Notes under the pieces: model-generated | Told to the model about the DNA's origin: nothing | What the model saw: only the letters and a program-made list of their open reading frames with translations | The model's database searches: none | Made by a program: the position numbers and the translations under genes | In this document: positions 17,630 through 25,115 of the stretch, piece by piece | How the letters are laid out: each line of letters begins with the position of its first letter | Numbering within the stretch: position 1 is the first letter of the stretch | Assembly: GCA_937974195.1 (NCBI GenBank) | Contig: CALJIC010000340.1 | Location: forward strand, 1-56,939 | DNA length: 56,939 bases | Direction of reading: 5' to 3' | Source: an uncultured Roseiflexaceae bacterium | Lineage (GTDB): Bacteria > Chloroflexota > Chloroflexia > Chloroflexales > Roseiflexaceae

Positions 17630-19171
17630 TCAGTGCTCTCCTGCCGTGGCGGGCCGATTGGTAGGGTGCGCCGCGCTCGGCGGGGCCGGCTGGGCCGCCG
17701 GGGCCGGGTACACAGCGGCGTAGGCGCGGCTGGCGAGCAGCCCGCAGGCCGCGGCGAGGTCGACCTGCAGCCAGAGGAAGCGGCTGTAGTCCGCGTGCAG
17801 GAACGTGGCGGACACCGCGTAGCCGACGAAGCCGATCGCCAGCGCGGCCGCCAGCTCGGCCATGCGCTTATCGCTGAGCGCGGAGAACCAGCGCGACGCC
17901 CTGCGGAGCCATGTGTACGAGAGCACCATGATCCCGCCGATCGTGAACAGCCCGATGACGCCGTGCTCGGCCGCGACCTCCAGGTAGAGGCTGTGGGCGT
18001 TGCGCTTGGTGTCCTCCACGTTGCTGCCGTGGGCCCGGATGTACTTCGGGAACAGCGGCACGTAGTTGTCCGCGCCGACGCCGATGATCGGGTGGTCGGC
18101 GAACATGTAGACCGCCATGAGCATCTCGATCTCGCGCCGCTCCAGCGAGGCGTCGCGCTCGCCGCTGACCCGCTCGCCGCCCGGAAGCAGGGTGCTGAGC
18201 GTGTTGAAGCGCGCCCGCACCTCGGGCGAGGCGCTGCCGGCCGCCACGGCGACCAGCAGGATCGCCAGCGTGTAGCGGATGTCGAGGCGCAGGCGCAGCA
18301 GCAGCAGCACGCCCATCACGATCAGCGCCACGAAGGTGCCGCGCGAGAAGCTGAGCGCCGCCCCCGCCAGGCAGGCGAGGGCCGCGTAGCCGCCGAGGAT
18401 CCGGGCCGGCAGGGTGCGCGCGTACAGCGCCGCCCACAGCCCGATTGGCACGAGCACCAGCATCTGCTGGCCGAAGGCGTTCGGCTCGCCGGTGGTGCCG
18501 CCAGCGCGCGGCCGGTTCGACACGCCGTCGGCGATCGCGGCCGTGGTCGAGCGCGCGAGGCCGCCGAACATATTGCTGTAGCTCCAGGTGACCTCCTGGT
18601 AGAACGTGAGCGTGCCGAGCAGGGCGCCGATCAGCAGCATGCACCACGCCGCGCGCTCGAGCCAGCGCGCCGAGGTGAGCGTGTTGATCACCAGGAAGAG
18701 CAGCAGCACCTCCTTGGCGAAGTCCACCAGCACCACCCAGGTGCGGTCCGGCCTGGGGGCGTACCAGAGGCCGGCGGCCACCACCAGCAGGTAGCCGACC
18801 ATCCACCACAGCAGCGGGTGTGTCGCCAGCGGCCTGCGCCGCTCGACGAAGCGCTGGTACAGCACCAGCACCACCAGTATCGCGACCAGCCCTTTGGCCG
18901 GCGACGGGATGCCGTGGTATTTGATCAGGATGTCTGAGATGTGCCCCCAGGTGATGCCGAGCAGAGCCACGGCGAGGATCTCGGTCTGCTGCAGCCCCAG
19001 CAAGACCACCAGCAGCGCCACCGGGACACCGACCAGCAGAATCTCCGGCAGATCGCGCGTGAGCACGTAGCCGTACGCGGCGCTGGTGAGCAGCAGCGCC
19101 AGCACGACACCAAGCGTCAGGACGCGCTGATCGAGCCAGCGGCTCTTCTGCGGCAGGTTCAGCTCGGTCAT
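17630..19171 (-). CDS. O-antigen ligase/Wzy-like polymerase (membrane)
   Basis: 513 residues, about 12 membrane segments with one large extracytoplasmic loop. The loop ends in the Wzy_C/WaaL motif N-A-H-S-L-Y-L-E near residue 393, and a conserved G-x-G-x-D-N-Y precedes it. It should polymerise flipped repeat units outside the membrane, or ligate the chain to an acceptor; sequence alone does not decide. The proline/alanine-rich tail is cytoplasmic or disordered. ATG at 19171 overlaps the upstream kinase stop (ATGA). Confidence 0.88.
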   Translation of the reverse strand: MTELNLPQKSRWLDQRVLTLGVVLALLLTSAAYGYVLTRDLPEILLVGVPVALLVVLLGLQQTEILAVALLGITWGHISDILIKYHGIPSPAKGLVAILVVLVLYQRFVERRRPLATHPLLWWMVGYLLVVAAGLWYAPRPDRTWVVLVDFAKEVLLLFLVINTLTSARWLERAAWCMLLIGALLGTLTFYQEVTWSYSNMFGGLARSTTAAIADGVSNRPRAGGTTGEPNAFGQQMLVLVPIGLWAALYARTLPARILGGYAALACLAGAALSFSRGTFVALIVMGVLLLLRLRLDIRYTLAILLVAVAAGSASPEVRARFNTLSTLLPGGERVSGERDASLERREIEMLMAVYMFADHPIIGVGADNYVPLFPKYIRAHGSNVEDTKRNAHSLYLEVAAEHGVIGLFTIGGIMVLSYTWLRRASRWFSALSDKRMAELAAALAIGFVGYAVSATFLHADYSRFLWLQVDLAAACGLLASRAYAAVYPAPAAQPAPPSAAHPTNRPATAGEH

Positions 19172-19905
19172 GGGGTACTCCTCGCGCGGCTCGCGGGAGC
19201 CGCCAGCAGCGGCTCGACGCACCGCCAGATCTCGCGCTCGATCGCCTCCGGCGTCCTCGTGCCATCGATCACAAGCGCGCCGAGCGCCGCAGCCGCCGCG
19301 CGGTACAGCGGCGCTCGGCGCTCGAGAAACTCGATGTCGACCACGTCGGTGCGGCGTGCGAAGGCCACCTCCGGCGGAACATCGACCAGAAACCACAGGG
19401 CCGGCCGCGGCACCGGGTAGAGGGCCGGCAGCCGCATGGCGCGCGGGAGATCCTGCGGCTGCGTCCCGGCCAGCACCGCGATGCCGATCAGCGAGTCGTA
19501 GATGTAGCGGTCGCAGACCACGATCCGGCCGCGGGCGAGGTGCGGCAGCGCCGCCACCAGGATCTCGCCCAGGTGCTCGACCAGCGAGATATGGCGCCAG
19601 ATGCTGCGCAGCCAGCCGTGGCGGAGCAGGCGCTGCGTTGAGGCCAGGTACGAGCGGTAGCGGCCCGCGGTGTCCTCGGCTTGCATCTCCCCGCTCGGCT
19701 GCGAGGGGGCGGAGGCGCGCGCCGCAGCCCTTCCTGGCGCCCGCAGGAGCCGCTTAGCCAGCCAGATCAGCGGCCGGGTGAGGTAGGCGCGCCCGCCGGT
19801 CCAGACGTAGCGCGCCGGGTAGCCCGCCTCGTTCAGCCGCGCGACGAGCCGCTGCGCCTGGAGCGTCTTGCCGGAGCCATCGATTCCAGTGAAGCAGATG
19901 ATCAT
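19168..19905 (-). CDS. Thymidylate-kinase-like P-loop kinase in EPS operon
   Basis: 245 residues. The Walker A motif G-I-D-G-S-G-K-T starts near residue 7. V-C-D-R-Y-I-Y-D-S-L is the dTMP-kinase-like D-R-Y segment, and V-D-V-P-P-E-V-A-F-A-R-R the lid-side motif. It has an insertion of ~40 residues (A/S/P-rich, residues ~58-100) compared with housekeeping dTMP kinases. Coupled to the Wzy-like gene by ATGA overlap, it probably phosphorylates a nucleotide or another small molecule linked to sugar-nucleotide supply; dTMP kinase activity is possible but not shown. Confidence 0.75.
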   Translation of the reverse strand: MIICFTGIDGSGKTLQAQRLVARLNEAGYPARYVWTGGRAYLTRPLIWLAKRLLRAPGRAAARASAPSQPSGEMQAEDTAGRYRSYLASTQRLLRHGWLRSIWRHISLVEHLGEILVAALPHLARGRIVVCDRYIYDSLIGIAVLAGTQPQDLPRAMRLPALYPVPRPALWFLVDVPPEVAFARRTDVVDIEFLERRAPLYRAAAAALGALVIDGTRTPEAIEREIWRCVEPLLAAPASRARSTP

Positions 19906-19917
19906 GGCGTCTCTGTG

Positions 19918-22068
19918 CTACCGGACCGTCAGCGGCAGGAACACCTGATTGTCGCCGGCAGGCTGCGGCTCGACCGTCGGCGTGGCGCTCGGGACGGGCG
20001 TGGTGCTCGCGGTCGGCGCGGGCGTTGCGGTCGGCAGCGGCTGGACCGGGCCGGCCTGCACCCTGATGTTCCGGCCGAACTCCGACGTGTTGCCCTCTCG
20101 GTCCGTGACCGTCGCGGTCAGGATCGCGCCCTCCGGGGCGCTGATCGGCACCGCGAAGCTGCCGCTGGCGTCGGTCTCGCCGGCGCCGAGGAAATCCCGG
20201 CCCTCGCCGGCGGGCTCCGGGCCTCCGGTCGAGGTCTTGTCTGCCACGAATATCTCGACCACGCAGTGGGCGCACGACGACCGGCCGATGGCCAGGGTTG
20301 TGCTGGCGGCCACGAGCTCGGGCGCCTCGCGGCGCTGGTTGCCGTAGATCGTGATGCCGCCCGAGGTCTTGCTGTTCAGGTTGATGCCCTTCTCGCCGTT
20401 GTTGTACATGCGGTTCCGGCTGATCGTGTTGTAGTAGGTCTCGGCGATCCAGTTGTGCTCGGGGACGGAGAACGGGTCCACATCGACACCCTTCTCGCGG
20501 TTGTGGGCGATCGTGTTGCGGGTGATCAGGTTGCGCTGGCTGCCGCCCATCACGTAGACGCCGTCGTGCTGGTTGCCGGCCGGCGTCACGCCGTCGGCCA
20601 TCAGCCCGATGATGTTGTCGTAGACCTGGTTCTCGTACGCCAGCAGGTAGAAGCGGAAGCCGCTCTGGAGATTGCCGGACGTGTAGTTCTTGTAGGCGTA
20701 GTTGTTGTTGACAGTATCCTCGAACGATACGCCGCTGCCGGTGTTGGGGACGATGCCCATGCCGGTGGCGTCGAGGCCGAAGTAGTTGCCGACCACCCGG
20801 TTGCCCTGGGTGCGGGTGCTGTGCGAGATCTCGATGCCCTCGGAGCCGTTGCCGCTGATCACGTTGCGCTCGAGCGGGCTCTCGCCGCCCAGCCAGTTGT
20901 TGGCCGCGCCGAGCTCGAAGTCCACCGCGTCGGCCCGGTTCGGCAGCGGCGTCAGGCCGTCCTGCTTGAGGCCGATGTAGTTGCCGACGATCCGGTTATG
21001 CTCGGGCGAGCCGGCGTTCGAGTTGCCCTGGAGGTGGACGCCGTCGTCGCCGTTGCCGGAGATGATGTTGCGCGCGGCGTAGACGTCGGCGGGGTTGGTG
21101 CAGGGCTGGAACTGGGTTCCGTTGAAAGAGCCGCAGCCGATGACGTTGTACTTAGTGTTGTACCACAGGCGGATGCCCTCGCGGTGGTTGGTGGTGCCGC
21201 TGGTGTAGCGGAACTGGCCGTCGGCGCTGGTGCCGAGGAAGTTGCCCTGGATCTGGTTGTAGTTGGCGTTGCTGCCGGTGATCAGGATCTGGTGGTCCCA
21301 GCGGAAGATCGACAGGCCGCGGATGACGTTGTGGGACGAGCGGATGGTGAGGCCGTCAACGCCGTCGTTGGCGGGGTAGTTGCCCGACCCCTGGGCGCCG
21401 TCGATCTGGATCTTGATCACGGCGTTGCCGCTCACGGCGCCGGTGTTCGGCTTGGCGCCGCACTGGGTGTAGCCGTCGATGGTGGTGGCGTCGTCCTCGA
21501 TCAGGAAGAACTGGCTGACATTGCGCCCGGGCCTGATGTTGACCACGTCGGGGCAGCTGCCGTCCGGGTTGCGGATGTCGAACTCGATCCGGTCGGGGCC
21601 GGGGCGCGCGTTGGCCTCCTGGAGGGCGGCGCGCAGCGTACACGCCCCAGCCGCCGGGCTGCTCGCCGCGGTGCGGCAGATGCCGTCGCCGGGGTTGTCG
21701 TCGTTGTCGCTCAGCGCCGAGGTCACCGTGAAGGTCATGCTCTCCAGCGCCTGCGGGCTGGCGGGCGCCGCGCCGGCCTGCGCGCCACCGATCTGGGCGG
21801 CGATCAACTGCACGTCGGCCACGGTGATGCACCCGTCGCCGTCGACATCGTTACTCTCGAGGCCAGGCGCCGTACAGCGGCCCGTGTCCTGCAGAGCGTT
21901 CCACGCATCGCGCACCGTGGCCGCGTCGTTCCCGTCCACACGCCCGTTGCCCGTCAGGTCGCCGGGCGGCGGGGACGGAGCTTCCTGCGCAGCGACGCTC
22001 GGCGCCCAGCCGAGCGCCAGCGCGAACACGAGGCAGAGGGTGTGCAGGCGGGTGTCTCGCAGAGTCAT
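19918..22068 (-). CDS. Secreted dockerin/CSLREA/beta-helix protein with LPLT tail
   Basis: 716 residues. A signal peptide covers about 1-27 (A-P-S-V-A-A). Two dockerin type-I calcium loops follow: D37-x-T-x-N-G-x-V...D48 and D74-V-D-G-D-G-C-I...D85. A CSLREA-type domain lies near 110-165 (C-T-L-R-A-A-L-Q-E-A-N), then a long right-handed beta-helix (repeated N-x-I-x-G-N units, ~170-570), a beta-sandwich (~590-665) and a Thr/Pro/Ala-rich linker. The last residues are D-N-Q-V-F-L-P-L-T-V-R. It may be an extracellular polysaccharide-binding protein or lyase/epimerase. The ATG at 22068 begins the signal peptide. Its neighbour is a cohesin-like gene. Confidence 0.85.
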   Translation of the reverse strand: MTLRDTRLHTLCLVFALALGWAPSVAAQEAPSPPPGDLTGNGRVDGNDAATVRDAWNALQDTGRCTAPGLESNDVDGDGCITVADVQLIAAQIGGAQAGAAPASPQALESMTFTVTSALSDNDDNPGDGICRTAASSPAAGACTLRAALQEANARPGPDRIEFDIRNPDGSCPDVVNIRPGRNVSQFFLIEDDATTIDGYTQCGAKPNTGAVSGNAVIKIQIDGAQGSGNYPANDGVDGLTIRSSHNVIRGLSIFRWDHQILITGSNANYNQIQGNFLGTSADGQFRYTSGTTNHREGIRLWYNTKYNVIGCGSFNGTQFQPCTNPADVYAARNIISGNGDDGVHLQGNSNAGSPEHNRIVGNYIGLKQDGLTPLPNRADAVDFELGAANNWLGGESPLERNVISGNGSEGIEISHSTRTQGNRVVGNYFGLDATGMGIVPNTGSGVSFEDTVNNNYAYKNYTSGNLQSGFRFYLLAYENQVYDNIIGLMADGVTPAGNQHDGVYVMGGSQRNLITRNTIAHNREKGVDVDPFSVPEHNWIAETYYNTISRNRMYNNGEKGINLNSKTSGGITIYGNQRREAPELVAASTTLAIGRSSCAHCVVEIFVADKTSTGGPEPAGEGRDFLGAGETDASGSFAVPISAPEGAILTATVTDREGNTSEFGRNIRVQAGPVQPLPTATPAPTASTTPVPSATPTVEPQPAGDNQVFLPLTVR

Positions 22069-22130
22069 GTCAGCGTCCTCATGGTCAGCAGCGTGTGACG
22101 CTGGTGCGGAACCTCCGGCGAGCGGCGCTG

Positions 22131-22700
22131 CTACGGGCGGACTTCGAGCACCATCGGCTCGACGCGCACCGGCAGCTGGTTGCCCTGCGGGTCCACAAGC
22201 AGCACCCGGTCGAGCGACAGCTGGTAGCTGCCCGGAGTCTCGCTGTAGAACTCGAGCGTGCCCAGCTCGACCTTGCCGCTCACGCCGCTCTCGACGCGCG
22301 CGGCGGGCTGCCCCGGCGCGGCATCGCAGTCGGGGATCGGGCAGGTGGCTGCGCCGAGCGCGACGCTGCCCTCGCCCATCACCGGGCCGAGCGGGATCAG
22401 GCCGCGGCCGCCGCGCCCGAGGTCGGCCTCGACAGAGGCGCCGGTCAGGCGCAGCGCGCCGCCGTCGAACTGCACGGTGCTCTGGAAGCCGGCCAGGTCG
22501 CTGGCGCTGCTGGCCACCAGCTTCAGCGTGATCAGCTTGCCGGCGCGTGTTTCGCCGGCCGGGACGAGCGCGAGCACCGTGTCGCCTGATGCGCCGACGG
22601 CCCCGGTTCGCACGAGCGCGAGCACAGCCGCCAGCGCGCACGCGGCGATGCCGAGGATCACAATGGGGCGGGGGTGCATCCGTGCTGTAGGGCTCAGCAT
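22131..22700 (-). CDS. Secreted cohesin-domain protein
   Basis: 189 residues. A hydrophobic signal or anchor segment (residues ~12-35) is followed by one domain with cohesin features: opening strand D-T-V-L-A-L-V-P-A-G, the T-L-K-L-V-A-S-S segment, and the diagnostic L-A-G-F-Q-S-T-V-Q-F-D-G-G-A-L-R-L (family pattern L-A-G-F-x-x-x-L-x-Y-D-x-x-x-L). The protein ends right after the domain, so there is no second domain or sorting tail. The ATG at 22700 has GGGAGGAG eight bases upstream. It lies 62 bases before the dockerin gene, so the two products are likely partners outside the cell. The cohesin call rests on motif reading. Confidence 0.7.
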   Translation of the reverse strand: MLSPTARMHPRPIVILGIAACALAAVLALVRTGAVGASGDTVLALVPAGETRAGKLITLKLVASSASDLAGFQSTVQFDGGALRLTGASVEADLGRGGRGLIPLGPVMGEGSVALGAATCPIPDCDAAPGQPAARVESGVSGKVELGTLEFYSETPGSYQLSLDRVLLVDPQGNQLPVRVEPMVLEVRP

Positions 22701-22731
22701 ACGTTTCTCCTCCCAGTGTGGAAGCTTCGCG

Positions 22732-22797
22732 CTAGCGCTGCGTGAGCGGCAGCCAGACCTGGTTGTCGTAGGTGCAGCACGGGCTGGTACGACACAA
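22732..22797 (-). pseudogene. Orphan C-terminal tail of a lost secreted protein
   Basis: Reading the minus strand up to the TAG at 22734-22732 gives ...C-C-T-Y-D-N-Q-V-W-L-P-L-T-Q-R-stop. This matches the tail of the dockerin protein (D-N-Q-V-F-L-P-L-T-V-R-stop). The frame is open upstream only to the Wzz stop at 22918, with no ATG or GTG start. It is best read as the 3' remnant of a gene deleted between wzz and the cohesin gene. Confidence 0.6.
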
Positions 22798-22917
22798 GCG
22801 CTCTCTGACAAGGCATGCCGGGCACGCGCTGGGGCGGCGCTGGAGCGCCCCTCTTCCGGCTGGCCGCGACGAGGCCGCATCCGCCCGGAGTGCGGCGTGC
22901 CCTGCGCTACCGGCGTT

Positions 22918-23604
22918 CTAAGGCTCGATGACCGTGTTGACGGCTCCGCCGATCGCCGGAGCACCGGGCCGCGGGACCAGCTCGCGCGGCCCGCCGCCGG
23001 CGCCCAGGCCTCCGGCCGGGCCGGTCGGGTTGCTCACCGCGTGCTCCACGAGCACGAAGATCACGCCCAGCACCAGGCCCGACATCAGCGCGAGTATCAT
23101 CATGCGCGTCGGCTGGGGTGCGATCGGCTGGCTCGGCGGCAGCGCCCGGTCGATCGCCTCGACCTGCAGGATCTTGTCGGGAGTCTGGCCGAGCATCTCC
23201 TGGGCGATGGTGTTGCAGATCGCCGCCGCGAGCTCCGGGCTCGAGCTCGACGCGGCGATCTCGATGATGTTCGAGTCGGGGAGGACGTTCGCCGAGATGT
23301 CGGCGCTCGCGACCACCGACGGGTCGATGCCGAGCTTCTCGGCCACCAGGTGCGCCATCGCGCTGCCCTCGACCTTGCGCGCCAGGGTGTTGCTGATGTT
23401 GCGCTTATCGAGCAGGTCGTACACGTCGACCACTTCGCGGGTGTTGAGCTCCGGCTGCGGGATCAGCTCGACGGTGGTGGTAGCGCGATACTCTGGCACC
23501 TGGCGCGAGACAAAGAACGCTGTGCTGCCGGTGGTCACCAGGACCGCGAGGAGGATCAGCCACCAGCCGCGGAGCACCAGGATGAGAAACTGCTGTATTC
23601 CCAT
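22918..23604 (-). CDS. Wzz-like chain-length determinant/polysaccharide co-polymerase
   Basis: 228 residues. An N-terminal membrane helix (L-V-L-R-G-W-W-L-I-L-L, residues ~8-33) leads to a Wzz extracytoplasmic domain. The proline-rich segment P-P-S-Q-P-I-A-P-Q-P precedes the second membrane helix (M-M-I-L-A-L-M-S-G-L-V-L-G-V), the hallmark of the family. The C-terminus is a short Gly/Pro-rich tail with no tyrosine-kinase domain, and no separate kinase gene is seen in the locus. It should set chain length with the Wzy-like protein. The ATG at 23604 is preceded by GAGGGTAACC. Confidence 0.9.
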   Translation of the reverse strand: MGIQQFLILVLRGWWLILLAVLVTTGSTAFFVSRQVPEYRATTTVELIPQPELNTREVVDVYDLLDKRNISNTLARKVEGSAMAHLVAEKLGIDPSVVASADISANVLPDSNIIEIAASSSSPELAAAICNTIAQEMLGQTPDKILQVEAIDRALPPSQPIAPQPTRMMILALMSGLVLGVIFVLVEHAVSNPTGPAGGLGAGGGPRELVPRPGAPAIGGAVNTVIEP

Positions 23605-23657
23605 GGTTACCCTCTCTATACCCTCACGGGGCGCGTCGTCCCCGTCCGGATGGACGT

Positions 23658-23905
23658 TCAGAGCTTGCTGGCCAGCGTGCGCTGGCGGACGGCGTCGCCG
23701 TGAGCCCGTCGAACTTCTTGATCTGCTTGCCCTCCTCGGAGGCGCGTCTCGCGTGGGAGATCGGCACCCCGTAGATGCGGTAGCCGGGCCGCAGCACCGT
23801 GGCCGCGGTCTCCGGCTCGTCGCGAGCGTCATTGCTGCGCAGGTCCAGCGTGGTGCGGATGGTCTGCGCTTCGTTGTAGCAGGGCGTGATGATCGATAGC
23901 AGCAC
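23658..23905 (-). pseudogene. Relic of a GT2 glycosyltransferase (internal deletion and frameshift)
   Basis: From a GTG at 23905 the frame reads L-L-S-I-I-T-P-C-Y-N-E-A-Q-T-I, a GT2 N-terminus. It then jumps to the C-terminal end of a GT2/DPM-like enzyme: G-Y-R-I-Y-G-V-P-I-S-H...E-E-G-K-Q-I-K-K-F-D-G. About two thirds of the gene, with the DxD site, is missing. A frame change is then needed to reach the natural end D-A-V-R-Q-R-T-L-A-S-K-L-stop (TGA at 23660-23658). It cannot make an active enzyme. Confidence 0.75.
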
Positions 23906-23928
23906 GGTCGCTCTCCTCGCCGCTCCCT

Positions 23929-25110
23929 TCACGTTAGCGAAGTGGAGCCGGCGGCCTCCAGTGCCTCGCGCTCCGGCACCCAGGTGTCGTGGCGCTCGCC
24001 GCGCGCGAGCTCCACGAGGGCGGCCAGCACGGCGCAGTTCACCAGCTCGAAGAAGAACGGCAGGCTGAGCAGCCGCGAGCGGCCGACCCGCGTCCCGCGC
24101 AGCAGGAGGCCCAGCGCGCCCAGCCCGTGAAGGCCCGCCAGCGCCGTGGCCGCCAGCCGGTAGATCCAGCCCTGGCCCCACAGCAGCGGCGCCGCGACGC
24201 TGATCGCCAGCAGCGGCAGCACGTTCAGCCGCCGCAGCACCTTGTGTGAGAAGAGCTGCACGGCGAACAGCCCGTGCGTGCGCGGGTTCAGCCCGGCGCG
24301 CGCCAGCCAGACGCCGCGCAGCCCGGCGGTGATCACGCGCACCTTGCGGCGAAACTCGGCGCGCGCCTCGGGGGCCGCCGGGCCGTACGCCACCGCGCGC
24401 GGCTCGAACACCAGCCGCCGGTGGGCCAGCGGCGCCTGGACCGAGGCGAAGAAGTCGTCGGTCACGCCGTCCGGGATCGGCCGCAGCAGCGACCGCCGCA
24501 TAGCGTACAGCTGGCCGGTGGCCGAGGTCATGCTGAAGGCCCGGCTCTGCCAGCGCTTGAGCGCCCGGTCGAAGCTCCAGTAGTCGCGCTCGCCGCGCTC
24601 GCCGCGCCCGGCGTAGCGGTAGTCGCCGCCGACGCCGCCCACCGCCGGGTCCGCGAACGGGGCGACGAGGTGGGCCAGCGCGTCCGGCGCGAGCATGCTG
24701 TCGGCGTCGCTGAACACCAGGATGTCGTGGCGCGCCGCGGCCACGGCCGCGTTGAGCGCCCGGTTCTTGCCGCCGCGCGGAAGCGACAGCAGCCGCACGC
24801 CCGGGTCGCCGTAGCCCGCCACCAGCGCCTCGGTGCGGTCGTCGGAGCCGTCCGAGGCCACGATGATCTCCACCAGGTGCTGCGGGTAGGCCAGCGCGCG
24901 CGTGTTGTCGAGCTTCTGGACGATGACCTGCTCCTCGTTGTGCGCGGCGATGATCAGCGAGACCGGCGGCCGGAAGGCGGGGTCGCGCCGCACCGGGCGG
25001 GGCGCCACCAGCGCCCGCAGCGCCGTGAGCAGCGGGAAGCCGACGTACCCGTACAGCAGCGCGCCGAGCGCGCCCCAGAACAGCCAGCGCGATGTCGTTC
25101 GGTGGTGCAT
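23929..25110 (-). CDS. Membrane GT2 glycosyltransferase (processive-type)
   Basis: 393 residues. An N-terminal membrane helix is followed by a GT-A domain with V-S-L-I-I-A-A-H-N-E-E, I-I-V-A-S-D-G-S-D-D-R-T, R-G-G-K-N-R-A-L-N and the D-A-D metal site in V-F-S-D-A-D-S. Q-x-x-x-W-like motifs of classical synthases are not evident. Three to four hydrophobic segments follow (L-P-L-L-A-I-S-V-A-A-P-L-L and others), so the protein is membrane embedded. Five bases separate its start from the stop of the upstream gene. Confidence 0.88.
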   Translation of the reverse strand: MHHRTTSRWLFWGALGALLYGYVGFPLLTALRALVAPRPVRRDPAFRPPVSLIIAAHNEEQVIVQKLDNTRALAYPQHLVEIIVASDGSDDRTEALVAGYGDPGVRLLSLPRGGKNRALNAAVAAARHDILVFSDADSMLAPDALAHLVAPFADPAVGGVGGDYRYAGRGERGERDYWSFDRALKRWQSRAFSMTSATGQLYAMRRSLLRPIPDGVTDDFFASVQAPLAHRRLVFEPRAVAYGPAAPEARAEFRRKVRVITAGLRGVWLARAGLNPRTHGLFAVQLFSHKVLRRLNVLPLLAISVAAPLLWGQGWIYRLAATALAGLHGLGALGLLLRGTRVGRSRLLSLPFFFELVNCAVLAALVELARGERHDTWVPEREALEAAGSTSLT

Positions 25111-25115
25111 CTCTG

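Noticed and set aside
19681..22098. 805-residue plus-strand frame opposite the dockerin gene
   Set aside because: Mirror of the beta-helix coding frame; repetitive Val/Asp/Ala content has no domain and no promoter.
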